A DNA stretch of 64,000 bases from Lingula anatina (Eukaryota > Brachiopoda > Lingulata > Lingulida > Lingulidae). The DNA lies in assembly GCF_001039355.2 (NCBI RefSeq), contig NW_019774069.1, forward strand, positions 1,161,301 through 1,225,300, given 5' to 3'. The translations under genes and the position numbers were made by a program. The notes under the pieces were generated by a model. The model did not search any database. It saw only the letters and a list, made by a program, of their open reading frames with translations, and was not told the origin of the DNA. Shown in pieces: positions 47,530-60,300 of the stretch (positions are counted from its first letter, which is position 1; the number at the start of each line of letters is the position of its first letter).

Positions 47530-49984
47530 CATTCAGCAGGTGAAATGTACCTCTATATTGGATTAGGGTGGCTAGAGACATGGTAATCAGTTAATTGGTA
47601 GCGACATACCTGACTACACACACTTCTCTATTCATATATCTTAAATGAGATCTAAATTCTTAAAAAGAACGCATTTTACCTAGGCATACCTTTGAAACTG
47701 AAATATTCCATATTAAATGTCAAGTCTGTATCTTCCCAAGAAAATGAGAGTGAAATCTCACAATGCGTACCGACCCTCAACTAACACAATGGCCGAGACT
47801 TTTTTCCTACAAGAGTTGTAGTAGGTGGCGAACTTCTCTGTTGGTAACGAATCATTGTTATCACTAACCTTTAGTCACTATATCGCAAAGGCAACATAAT
47901 ACTGATACGCAGTGAAAAGAGGTTAATCAATGCAAAAGTAAAGAAGATTTGTTTTATCTTTTTTTATATATTGTCTTTACGCGCCGCTCTGGTTAATCAA
48001 ATTGGGAAGAAAATGACTGCTCGATATGTGCCTGATCGTCCCGAAGATAGTGTGCCATTAACGTCACATTTGTCAAATCCATGCATCGACTGTATGTATT
48101 GATATCGTCAGCAACAGTAATCATGATAATGGTATCAGTAGACGACGAGGAGCCATTACAGACACTCATCCTTAAACGTCGTATATATATATATAGGCTT
48201 ATGATATTTGATGGATGGAATTTGTTATTGTTGTGTCTTAATCCGATTGAATTTCAATCCGTTAAATCCTTTTCAAAGAAATGTGAGCAAGACGAGCGCA
48301 CAAGACGCAAAACCAAATATTCTCTTTAATAATACTCTTACGGTGAAATACAACATGGCAATATTTTGCCAATTATTTTGTGTATCTGTCAGAATTGATC
48401 ACAATCATAAGGCTCCCTTGACATCTTGCAAAGCGGAAAATTAAGACATATTTAATATCTGCTGCTTAGATAGCGGTTAATTGGATTTAATGTTTTATGA
48501 GACGTATTTGGGCATGTGTGTGTTTATTTCAATAGTAAAATGGGGATAGAATCTGAATGAGATTCACTTATGCTTTGCTAGCTTGGTGGAAAACAAAATA
48601 ACAGAATTTACAAACACATCGCACTGAGTAGAATGATGCACAAGCCTGCTATTTGTGAAATGTTCACTTGATTCCTTCGTTGCAGGTCGATATTTTTTGT
48701 TTCCCAGCAATGAGGTTTTCAATACAGATAATGAAAAGCATTTTAAGATTGGCTTTTTATATGAAGGTGCAAACCACTTAAATCTAAATTAATGAAGGTG
48801 ATATACATAGGCCTATATATGTGCACAGGATATTGTTTCTGTGTTCTAAATGCTGTAATCTTGGGTAGTAACAATTAGATAATATTTAGAGATGAAGAAT
48901 AACCAGCTTAACTCAGGATAACAGAACTACTGTATATATGGACAAGGTGGTCCATGTGAGGCCTCCGAGGAAAGAGACCAGACAATGCAAACGTAAACTC
49001 TTTTAATAGATAAGAAATACTTGACGTATATTAGAACAGGGAATTATATTGTAGTCTAGATGTTATACCTCCATGAACAGATTGGCGTGTTCCGAGAAAG
49101 AAAATTTTACTCACTATTAAGTTGTCAGTGGGCTGTGTAAAATGTGTTGTTTAGTTCTTACAGTGCTTCCCTAATTTTATGCTGAACAAATGACACCCAA
49201 GGTGGCCTTTTTGACTTTTTTGTATGGGTTCTCGGCTCTGTATCTGTTCATTGTATGCGACATACAAGATCAAATTATATCTCGGATCCGCTTCGATATA
49301 ATTACACTCTTGTACAACACGTACAGTGGACGACTCATGTTTTAACAGTACGACAACAACAAGTGCAATTATCGTATTGTTCGGAACGTCGGCCGTGGGA
49401 TAATTGACTTGACACCCAAACCCAATATAGAGGTGCAAAGAAGGTCACAGACATGCTCTTTGAAATATTTAGTGCACAGATTACAAAATATGTTTTGTTA
49501 TTTTAGGGTCCCACATGAAGAAGTTTGTATGAAATTTTCACTCTCCGGGAACATGAATAATAAAAAATAATTCATCGGCTAACCCCAAAAAGGAACATAT
49601 ATATACGTTACTGGCACAAATGCAAAATGTCCAGCTGTGGAAACGTTTTACTCACTTTGACAGTTCAATCATCACTGGCTTTGTTCTTTGATTTATCTCC
49701 TACGAGTATAACGTTTTAAAAATTATGATAATCTTCTGTATATAGCAGTTAATTGTTCAGTTTGCCTGTCATTGAATACCTAAAAACGAGGAAAATACAC
49801 CCTACCAACAGTAAAATAAGCATAAAATAAACATTGTATCCAATCAGAAATGCCAAATTATCACGGAATCACAATATAAATTTTCAGTCAACAACTGAAA
49901 ACCCTGTTTCCTATTGCACCGACTACTTTGGTAAGATGAAACTACAATTTTTCTGGGGAACATACGGTACAAGGTATTAGCCTT
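47529..49984. other. No supported gene
   Basis: Mixed non-coding DNA with short open frames on both strands (48081-48329 plus, 49151-49438 minus). None has a domain signature or splice-linked partners that I can show. Confidence 0.5.
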
Positions 49985-50070
49985 TTTTATTTATTTATTC
50001 ATTTATTAATTTTTTTATTTTATTTATTTATTTTATTTATTATTATTTTTATTTATTTATTTATTTTTTT
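49985..50070. repeat. (TTTA)n microsatellite, imperfect
   Basis: TTTA/TTAT units interrupted by longer T runs. Confidence 0.95.
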
Positions 50071-50716
50071 TGGAGGGAGAGGATTAAGATAATGTTACAT
50101 GTCACCTGATTCAGCCTTTTTCAGTGAGGATCGGAAGTACCAAAAGGTCTAGCGTAATGTGAGCTTAAGACTGGACTACTGATTATCGATAAAACGTTAT
50201 TTGATTCGCAGTCTTTGACACTAGGTAAGTCTATACACATATTGCGTCAATTAGTTCAGTCAATTATGCCTGTTATTACAGAGCTGAAGCACCTTCTATA
50301 CTATCAATATTCTGTCTGGTGACGTGCCCTGACTATACTCTATTATTTTCAAAGTCTGCTCATTACTTTTCATGTACTTAGTGGAAATTATTAGATATAT
50401 CCAACTTCACAAAATAAGGCAAAAAAAAAAAAAAATCGAGAGAACAACTTCTTCAGCATTACATTTTTTTGCCACATCATAAGTCCATTTTATTAGGTTT
50501 GATTGGATTGTGCGGGTTCTCAGAGGATAAAAAATTCGATCAAAGAATGAATAAATGAAGTGGGATTTAAGTTTCCAGATAGAAGATGAATCTCATCTAC
50601 ATGCAGGAGCGGATGAATGCGGGATGATCCATCAAAGATCACACGTAAACCTTTTGCATCAACATCTCTTCAAATTGCCCTTTCGTAGTGCTTTATTACA
50701 CTGCTCATGCTTTCTT

Positions 50717-50897
50717 GGGTCCCTTTCAGAATGAGTTAGGTTACAATATCTACTGCGCACTAACTCTATGGGGATTCTCGCTGAATGTAATAAGATAAAC
50801 CGATTTTAATCTGTTTATCTGATTGCATTCAGCGAGAGTCTCCGTGGGGTTAGTGCACATTAGCTATAGGTCGACAAAACTCATTCTGAACGGCCCC
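50717..50897. mobile_element. Foldback MITE, about 181 bp, near-complete palindrome
   Basis: The left arm (GGGTCCCTTTCAGAATGAGTT ... CACTAACTC..TGGGGA..CTCGCTGAATG) pairs with the right arm along almost its whole length, closing on a GATTTTAATC loop near 50805. The right end, read inverted, starts GGGGCCGTTCAGAATGAGTT. Right flank TTA; the matching left flank is unclear. The GGG-type end and the GAGTCTCC/TGGGG motif recall the 37005/41548 family, but the sequences are distinct. Confidence 0.75.
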
Positions 50898-51802
50898 TTA
50901 CTCCAATATTACATCCGGTTGTCAGCCCAGCAATAAGTCGACTTCTCCCAACTGTGATGTGCTGGTTTTCTGTTATCATTCCAAAAATGGTTCTGATTAA
51001 CGTTTTAATGGAGACAATATTGATGTATTAAGGTGGGCACATTTCTAAAATTGCAATGTATTCTTATTGACGTCATTAAACCGAATGGCACTTTTACAAA
51101 TTTCTAATCGCTGAGTGCATATGGGATTATGTAAATACATTATCTTAGAGTCAAGATGTTTATCATTTTCTTGGCGTTTAACCTAATTATTTGGAGGATG
51201 GATCCACAATCAGCTCTTATATGTGAAAGAATACAGATGTACATTCAATACCGCACTCAGTGTTTTAGTGCACCGACAATAAGTAATTTGGCATGTCTGC
51301 TCTAAATTTTAACCAAACACACAATTTGAAACGAGTAAAGCGAATGATTAATACTTTTAATTGTTATCACAGATGGTAGGGTGACAGAAAAGCTACTTGT
51401 GCGCCATCTTTTTCTCTCTATAATGAATCTTGTGAAGATGCTATTATATAATAGCTTCCATTTGCCTTCTTATTAATTTTCATTATCGGTGATACATTGT
51501 AGACGAAATCAACAATCAGACACGGAATAATTTAACAGACCTCACTGAATCTGTAACCACACAAGGCGGAAATTAAAAACTGCAAATCACAGTTCGAGGA
51601 AATAAAGTATGATCAATCAAGCGTACGTGTATCCCAGGTATCAAAGCATTACCTCCCCTAGCTGCATAATATCCACACGGGCAAGTTAAGTAAATTTTGA
51701 ATATATGTATGCGTATAGCATTAGGCGTTTAAACTATCATGATGGTATGTATGTTATACTTTATTGCTAAATGGCTATTAGTGTAAATGATATGATCATG
51801 CA
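50898..51802. other. No supported gene
   Basis: AT-rich DNA without notable repeats or coding frames. Confidence 0.5.
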
Positions 51803-51986
51803 CAGGCCCGTGGCCAGCAAATTCAAAAGTTCTTTTTCTGAAAAAGTGGACCTTTTGCAATGAAACTTATGTGTACCTAGATCAAATTTTACCCAAAATG
51901 GACCTTTTCCTGACAAAAAGGGGCGGTTCTTTCGAACCCCCCGAACCCCCCCNCGAACCCCCCGAACCCCCCTGGCTACGGGCCTG
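51803..51986. mobile_element. MITE, second copy of the CAGGCCCG family, 5-bp TSD ATGCA
   Basis: It begins CAGGCCCGTGGCCAGC and ends CTGGCTACGGGCCTG. ATGCA flanks both sides (51798-51802 and 51987-51991). The interior aligns with 34333-34506 (gtggacctttt, gatcaaattttaccc, ggttctttcgaacccccc). An N at 51953 interrupts its C-rich part, and the same cgaaccccccgaacccccc occurs on each side of the N. Confidence 0.88.
51953..51953. other. Single N within a repeated C-rich motif
   Basis: About 19-20 bases are the same on both sides of the N, as when two overlapping contig ends are joined without being merged. The MITE copy is therefore about 20 bp too long here. Confidence 0.75.
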
Positions 51987-52175
51987 ATGCAGAAATCTAA
52001 TTCTGACGTTAATAACAAGTGTTATGTCTTAACAAAAAGGAGTATATAGCGTTTGATTTGAAATAAGTTGTTGTTGTTTTGTACAGTAAGTATTTTGGCA
52101 ATAAATTCCATCAAATTACTTCCAAATTCTATTTTGTAGTGCTGCATGTAATTTGGTTGTTGGGTCCGAAGGCCA

Positions 52176-52223
52176 TGTGTGTGTGTGTGTGTGTGTGTGT
52201 GTCTGTGTGTGTGTGTGTGTGTA
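52176..52223. repeat. (GT)n microsatellite
   Basis: About 23 GT units with one TCT interruption. It makes the artificial Cys-Val stretch seen if translated. Confidence 0.95.
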
Positions 52224-53806
52224 TATTACTCTGGCCTGAAAAAAGGAATATGCAGGCTACTAAATACCAAACGTTTGCTCATGTTATTGTAAGAGAGGGG
52301 CAATTAATACTAGTGGGCTCTAGAGACACGAAACGGTTTTCTAAATGGGATATTGATACGTGTGCCTGCCAGTTTCTTGCGGCTAATTTTGTTGTTGTAT
52401 CCCAAGGGGAATATGAAATATTCAGCAGCCCTGCTGTGTGTTGCAGGTCGTTCTTCTTTAATGATGCTCCATTGCTTGGTAAAAGCATAAATTGAAGTTT
52501 GCAGTCTTTGTATCTTATGGTGGCGTTTGCATAAACTAAATCAACCTTTGTTAAACTCTGGTGCGTGTGCGCAGTTTCCCTTCGTATTTGACGCTGTCTA
52601 TCTCTAGAGCCTATTTCATAAACCTTTTTCTCTTGACTTCGACCGGGTTGCAAGGGAATAATATGCCTTACATCGTCAGTTGCTTCAATCTCCAAAGTAT
52701 TTCGCTAATTGGTGTTGTAGTTAAGAGTTACAGCTTTTAACTTTGACACCTTGTCGTTCGCTGTAAATCTTGCACTCCGGCCAAGTGCATCCATTCTTAA
52801 AAACTGCATAGAAAACATATTGTATGAGGTGCATTAAATATGTATTTCTGTCGTTGTAATTATATGTACGTACTACACAGGGACTTGCGGCAGGGGATGA
52901 TTTAGTAATATGTTTATTTCATATCCATCCAACAGGGATTAAGGAGCATTGGTGTACAACCATAAACACGTTGAAGTACTTATATGCACAAAACGATTTT
53001 ATTAAGAAACGGCGTCCTACCATATGAAAGCAGAGTAAACAGAAATTATCAATCCGACCAGTCAAATGAAAATACTTCTCCATAACATGTATCACGCAAA
53101 CGTCCCCGACTGAGATGAATTTTCTGGTGGGTTGTTGCTAACAATTTCTGGTGGAATGTTGTTAAGATGGGGTTTCGTATTTTGGTTGCACGTCTACAAT
53201 TTGGAAATAATTGTATCTTATTTCAATTGGGTATAGCTCCATTTTCAGTGACTAATATGGATTCTGATAGATTAACGAGTATTTTGAGGGCATACCAATA
53301 TACTTTGTTTTGTATGGCAGACTCAATAAAATTAATAATATTATCAATGATACATAAAATTACACGACTTGAAAAGCTGTGTATGAGGTCATCTGTGTTT
53401 ATTATAATTCATCATATTTAAATTCAAAATTTCATAGAAATCAGTGCTTTTCCTGCGGTCTTATAGCCATTTTAGTATATACAGCAGAATAATGATGTCA
53501 TGAAATTACAACGGCACACCTTTTAACTGGTGTCACAACGCAATTATTTAACAATAACACCGTGTTGTCAATTCTGAAACTCTTATATTAGTCTGAAATA
53601 ATAGGTTTTTGTCGGAAATAGAACCACAATCATCAGTACTTGGCACTATTCATGCAGATTGCACCCGGCATAGGAAGAAAGCAGACGTATATCATATTCA
53701 TGTTCAAGTAGCAATGGTCATTCAATACCTATAGATATCGTTAGCTTGCACACTTTTATTTAGGGATAAGAGTACTAAATGAAAACAGAAATAAATTTAC
53801 AGTAGG
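52224..53806. other. No supported gene
   Basis: Overlapping open frames on opposite strands at 52079-52495 and 52279-52695 exclude each other as coding on present evidence. Neither shows a motif. Confidence 0.45.
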
Positions 53807-54320
53807 ATGATTGGACACTAGGCATCACAGCATAGGTTGGAAGGGTGCCAGTCATTGTTGTCTAGGGAACCAATCCTTTTGAAGGATGAATAAGGGACCA
53901 AAGCCTATGTCAAGTGGGTAACATATATTACAGAAATACTTTATCATAGGTGGACAAGGTGAATCAAGAATAAGGCGTGAGTGGGTAAATCACAAAGAAA
54001 TAGGGCATAGGCGGGACGGTAACAAGGTCTACAAGGTACCATTTGGAAATGCAGTTAGGTGGTTTTGGTGGGGAGGTGAAAGACGAATGGGTATTGGACT
54101 ATAGAAACAATGTCAAAGCCAATTGCAAGAAACCATGAGGCTTAAGAATGGTCGGATAAGTAGAGGAATGCAATAGATTGCCAACAACGCGGACTGAGCA
54201 ATTTGAGAGATTGGCTGGCATAGCAACGGGAGCCTTGTAAATAATTGGGTAGCAACACCGGATCAAGGAAGAATGGATGGGTTTGGCAAAAGGCGAATTA
54301 AGTAGATTAAGCTGCAGGGA
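53807..54320. other. Purine-rich (G/A) tract of about 0.5 kb
   Basis: The + strand is strongly enriched in G and A with recurring aagg, gggta and ggatga words, unlike both flanks. No exact period is visible. It could be a decayed minisatellite or transposon piece. Confidence 0.35.
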
Positions 54321-57300
54321 CAATTAAGTATATGGTTATGTGCCAAGGTTGTAAAATTTAACATTATACATTTGGTTGATAAGTTATTGTAAGTTTATGC
54401 CATCCACACTGGTTATCGGTGTTTCGAATATCTTAGCAAACCCCTTTGCATCGAGTGAAAAAACTAATTTAGATTCATGGCACTCTATATACTGGTAGCA
54501 GTGTTAAAACATACTTCATCTAATGGTATCGATTCACTATGATTAAAAGAGTGATATATTGGCTCATTTCAGAACTTTTGCAAACGGAGAGGAGAAGTCT
54601 TATATCTGTTGTACTCTGTAGATGAGTTTGGCAGGGCCAGTCAGGTCAAACACGTCTTAAATGTTTCTGAGAAAGTGCACTTAATAAAAGTAGACATTTG
54701 ATGGTAATAGGCCTACATCTCCGTTAAACGCTTATGCCGTGGAAAGAATTATTATCATGATGAATATACTGAGGCTGAAAAGCCAAACTAATTAGGTACG
54801 GTACTAAATCGTTTATCATTGTGCAATCGCTCTAATCTATATTGCACACACAACCCCCCCCTCTCTCTCTCTCCAAATTTCCCATCATTCTATTCAGCTC
54901 GTGATACATAGAACAACTATACATATTAACAATTCTTTAGATACTCTAAAGATTCTTTGTACTTATGTGGTAGATATTCCTGCGGTCTGTGGAACTTCCT
55001 TATTGCATACGGTTCACATTGGTAACACGAGAATATATGGAGAGAATCTCTACAGGCAGCCCCATGAAAGGTGCAAGACAACATCGTAAATTTCGGACCT
55101 GGTAAGACCTCAGTTTAACAAGTTAAAGATGCATAATAAGCGAATATTTATGTCAAATAACTGCTGCTGAACCCGACCAAATGCCACCAGTGGTTGCCAC
55201 AGTTTCGTTACATTATCTCCTGAAATTTATATTGGTACAGATATTTGTGCATTTTATCCGTGTTTTACGGACTGGGCCGATAATAAGTACATAAAATTCA
55301 AATTTACGACCATAAAGGGGCAGGTTATTCTCTGCTGCTCGAGAAATGAATACCAATTATTGTTTAACTTATGAAATTTTATGTTTTGTAAGAAACTGGT
55401 GCTTATATTTCATATACATTGCATTCATTTATCTACTTCATTATCTTTATTCAGTCAATGTTTAAAAAGCCGTATCTATATCAGAATCTATATGAAGCAC
55501 CCGCACTTAAAACACTTGGCCCATCTGTCCATCCCCATTTATGAACTTAAACGTGGTCTGATGTATTAATCCATAGTGTTTGCCGCTGTAGCCAGCATTC
55601 TTTGAAAACTGACTTTTTTTGGTAACGTAACGAGTAACAAATCTGTATAGATACTCATATGGATCGAATTCTAATATGAGCTTCACACCATTAAAACATT
55701 CTGTAAGAGTCATAATGGAATAATTTATTCATTACAATCAGGTGGTTCAATAAATCATTCATCCACGTATAAAGACAAAAGTCGTATAGATGAAGGCAGG
55801 AAAAGCTCCGATGGAATAAATAACGACAACGCGGAGACGTATGCAACATGCATTTGATTGGTTTATCGCTCTAAACCTCCGATGGGGGTTGATGATTATA
55901 TTGTTAAATGCGCTAACTGTCTGGAGGAACGGATTCATGCAGTTGAAAGAGAAGTGAAGCCTGGGTTCAGTATATGCGGGCACTGCACGCTGAAACGATG
56001 TTCTACCTTTAAATTAGATACAATTCTGCTTTTCCTGTGAAGTACCTTTCATCATATCCAGGGTCTGGTGTGAGGGCATACAGGAAAAGACCACCAAGCC
56101 GTGTAGAATGATATTAGCTCTTCGTGACAAGAATTATTGAAGATATAAACACCACGGGTTCACTTCACTGAAAATATAAGCTGGTCGTGAAGCTTAACTC
56201 TAATGCAAGCGTTTTCTGGGTTAAAGCAGACTGGGCAGATGTTCAAATTCAAGAGTTAAATTTCTAGTCCGACGGCTGCGTGTGATGAAGAACTATGGAG
56301 TGTATCTGAAAATATTTTTTGTTTCTCGTGTCCATTTAATGTAAGGCAACGGGAAGTGGATTAACTCATTTTTCGGAGCGTTTGCTTGTGTCGATGCACT
56401 AGCTTGCAGATATAAGATATAAACTGTGTAACGTTGTGGTTTATTGGGATATTTGTGAATAACTGTTAAAGGCAAAATGAAGAAATCCCACGGTGACAAA
56501 CTAAAACCGGTAAGTTCGTTTTCTTCCACAGGTCATATTATGTCCAATCGCCATTGGTGTTATTGCAATCAGACAAGGATGTAATAGATTTCATCCACTT
56601 CCACAAGCCAACTTGCAAAATCAATAGAACAACAGACAAACCAATCATGAATTACCTTATTTTAACATTTTGACCACGGTGGCTGCTTAAACGTTTTTCC
56701 TTGCTTTATGTGAATAATATTTCAAGGTAATGTTATACTGTATGAAGGATCGATTCGAGTATAACACAGGGTTCATTATCAAAAGGTCAAAGCTGACACG
56801 GCCATATATTGCAGGTTGTTTGTTCTGCAGCGCATGTTGCTATTGCCGGAGAAGTAAGTCTGATCATAACCGCTCAAAATTAGCTGAATATTGGGTTTTG
56901 CAACATGCGGCTATCTCTTAACTATGTATGATTACAGGATGGTGCCATGAAATGGTGATATAATCCTGATGACGTTTAATTTTCACTTTATTTTTATACA
57001 TTTACCGAAAAAGTTAAATGGATTGTGCAGCAAGTATGATTTCAAGACAGAAGGGAAACTAAAAGCCACCATCTTCAGCTGACTGCCCAACGTTTATATA
57101 CTTGGGTAATTGTGCTCGAATGATAAGTCCGTTACACATATACCGATCGGCGCCGATATGTTGTTTTTATTAACGTACTGGAGAAATCAGTCATCAATAT
57201 TACGAATATGTGTTTGAAACTGTGCATGCTTTAACCATAATGAAACCACAAAGTAAGACAGAAAGTATAAAATATCAAGATATGTACGTGTTTTGTTCAC

Positions 57301-60300
57301 ACACGGCCATAAATAACATCGATGTGAATGCAGGTGTCACCAGTTTCAATACAGATATGATCACATATATCGGTACCGTTGGCAACCAAGTAGTTCAAAG
57401 GTCATTCAAGTGTCAATCTCAGACAACCTCTGTCATCTCATCTTGAGGATTTGAGCAGTCTTGAGAAGCTTTGGCTTAACACTAACCATATTTTTACTGT
57501 ATTAGGATCGCTTGATTTGCCTTCAAACACTTCATGTGAACTGTCCACAGATGCGGGTTTTATGATACCATTACCTTTAAGAATTGTACTTAGCAAAAGT
57601 TTGTTTTCCTGTCGTTTTATCCGATGATACATTTTCAATTGGTTGTATTTTCTGGATGCCATTTCAGACAGAAATTTAAATATCAGCTTAGCATACTATG
57701 AAAATTTATAAGGTGTTTTGAACCTGGTCGCATTAAGTAGGCCGACTACCGTTAATATGTGGCAGAGCGCTTAATATGTATCAATATTGATAGACAATAA
57801 CGGTCACCTTGATGTCTCTTTTCTTCGCCGTCAGAGCGTATGCCGAGGTTTATAAGCTCCTTCTGGAAAGGGAAAGCTGTTCAGTAGTAATATTGATTGC
57901 TCTTGCTGCTGTCCTGCATTTGCATGCAGCTTCACTGACAAAATATTTAAGTGCATTCGACCTCGTTTCATAATCATTTACGCTGCTGGGGAAATTACGG
58001 TCTGGACTCTTCCTCTACATACATTATAAGTAATATATCCGACTCGCTACTAACAAGGCTTTGCGAAAAATATATGCCTAACTGAAGATAGCATGGGTGA
58101 TCTAGGTGATCTTTTCTGAACAACGAACTCGCATACACAGGCATACCTTAGAAAGTAACTCTGGAGACTTGTTTAGAATTGTTCTTGCAGTATTGAAAAG
58201 AACACCTCAAAGAATGGTAAGTACAATTTGTCGTCTATGAAAACTGTTTGAGAAAATCTAAATATGGCGAACTAATTGGATCGTATAAGAGGATTTGCAA
58301 GTAATTAAATAGACATTTAGATATAATCTGGAGGTAGTTGCCCTGTCCGATCAATTGCTTTTCTTACTGAGAGTAAATAATGAAATATATTTACATGCAT
58401 CAGGAATGGCGGACGCATCAATCCTTGCCATCGCAAGATGGCGATCTACCTGTAATTTTGAAAGCTGGATAATTAATTTTATATTACTAAGGTAGAAAAC
58501 TAAGGTTTAAAACTGCTACATGTGTAGTGTCTTAAAATGTTTTCGCTCTCATTAGGTCGTGGATTATTTTTTCCATTTTAATCTCTTTAACCCTGTTTCA
58601 GTAGGTGACAGTTTTGTGTATCCGAATTAGCAACAAATACAACCTGGGAAATCATATCTCGGTTTAGTCTCACATCTTCGTGATTTAGTGTGCTGTCTTC
58701 AGGGAGAAATCACGATAAGTCATAAAACTATGGCATATTGTCCAGAAACGTCTTTAGTCTGTTCAGTTGGAATAGTCTTACTTTTTTGTCAAGCTACATT
58801 AAGACTTTTATCATCTGGGGTGATTTAGCTCCGATGTGCTACATTATATCAATCACAACCGACACTTTGCTTGATTGTTTTCACTTTTTTTTTTTTTTTG
58901 AGAGAGAGAGAATGAAATGGCATATTCTTCAAATGGACAAAAAAAACACCATATATTAAACCTCTTATTATATTCACTATAATTCTGTAAAATTTCATTT
59001 AATGACACTTCATACTATTGCCTCCAGCACGTCAAGGCTTTGATTCAAGAGCAATGCCTGAATTGCAATGTTTTGGATTTTAGCACGCAATATATGAGAA
59101 AAGGTGATTAATCACACACACACACTGCACACTTGTACACTGCTTTCAGTCTCTACATATTATGATACATGTCATGACCTTCTCAAGGATATATCTTCCC
59201 AGCTTTCTGAAGAATTGCCCTTTTACTTGCATTCCGTGGCAATCTGACTACACAATTTTTCGACTAGTCAGGTTCCAATGAAGTGATCCAGTGGTTTACA
59301 AATTATAGATTGAGACATGTACCTCGGTGACCTTAATGGTATTGGTAGTTGCTTCCTCATAGAGGATAGGAGCTGCGAACATAGGATAACTTGCCATCAT
59401 CCAGGGAGTCACAAAATATGTTATTCATTTTTGGACTATCCTTTACATATGATGCACTGCGTGGATGTGATGAAAGTTGTTGAATCAAACCGGTTTTAAA
59501 ATTTGTGACGGAAGCAATGCATTGAAGAAGTATCAATTTAGTTTTGTATAGTTACAGTGGACATCTCTTGAGAAATCAAAAAGTAAACATCGAATGTTGT
59601 AAGTTTGGTATTTTTTTAAAAATATTTTTGTATGAACAGACTGAGGTCAAGAATATATTGTCTTAAAAGAAGTAACAACTGTTTTATCTGTACGTATCAT
59701 GATTTGGCTTTATCAGTTTATTCTTAATGAAAAATCCAATATGAGTCATCAATTCAAAATGTTTGTCGAGACACGAGGAACGATGTTTTTTGTACATTAT
59801 GTGATTTGAAACAGAAGATTTAGACAAACGGTGCCTTTTTGTTGTTGGTGGTGTTGTAGTTTAAAAGTTGCAATTTTATGTCGCTTGCAGAGGGTATTCA
59901 AATTGCCCCTTAACAGATATATTCATCTCAATATCCTCAGTTGTTAAACTGAACGGTTGATTTATCATCACCTTTGTACCTTAAACTAGGTTGAATAGTT
60001 TTTAAATTTAGGTACGAATCCTGTCGAAAGGAATAGTATACTTAGTTTAATACAATGGCTTCCCTTTTTGTTAATCGCAAAGTAACAGGTTGAATATAGG
60101 ATGACTAATTAAAAGCTAGAATATAATCAAGCGCAACTAACGTTTTTTCAAGAGTCAAATAATGTGAAAATTGAATATTGTACAGTGCGCACATGAGGTT
60201 ATCTTTGATTGGTTGAATTCACAAACAAAACTAATTTTCCATAATGCTGATAACAGCTGCAAGCTGGATTTTGCGAAATAAAAAGGTGACGTAATAGAAA

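Noticed and set aside
49151-49438. 95-codon minus-strand frame with a hydrophobic stretch
   Set aside because: No recognisable domain or phased neighbouring exon; length is compatible with chance.
52079-52495. Cys/Val-repeat protein on the plus strand
   Set aside because: The Cys-Val run is only the translation of the (GT)n microsatellite.
52279-52695. 138-codon open frame on the minus strand as a gene
   Set aside because: It overlaps an equally long plus-strand frame through a GT microsatellite region and shows no motif or splice partner.
55858-56040. Short frame with two CxxC pairs (CANC and CGHC) as a zinc-ribbon gene
   Set aside because: 60 codons, overlapped by an antisense frame, with no splice context. 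Two CxxC pairs alone are weak evidence.
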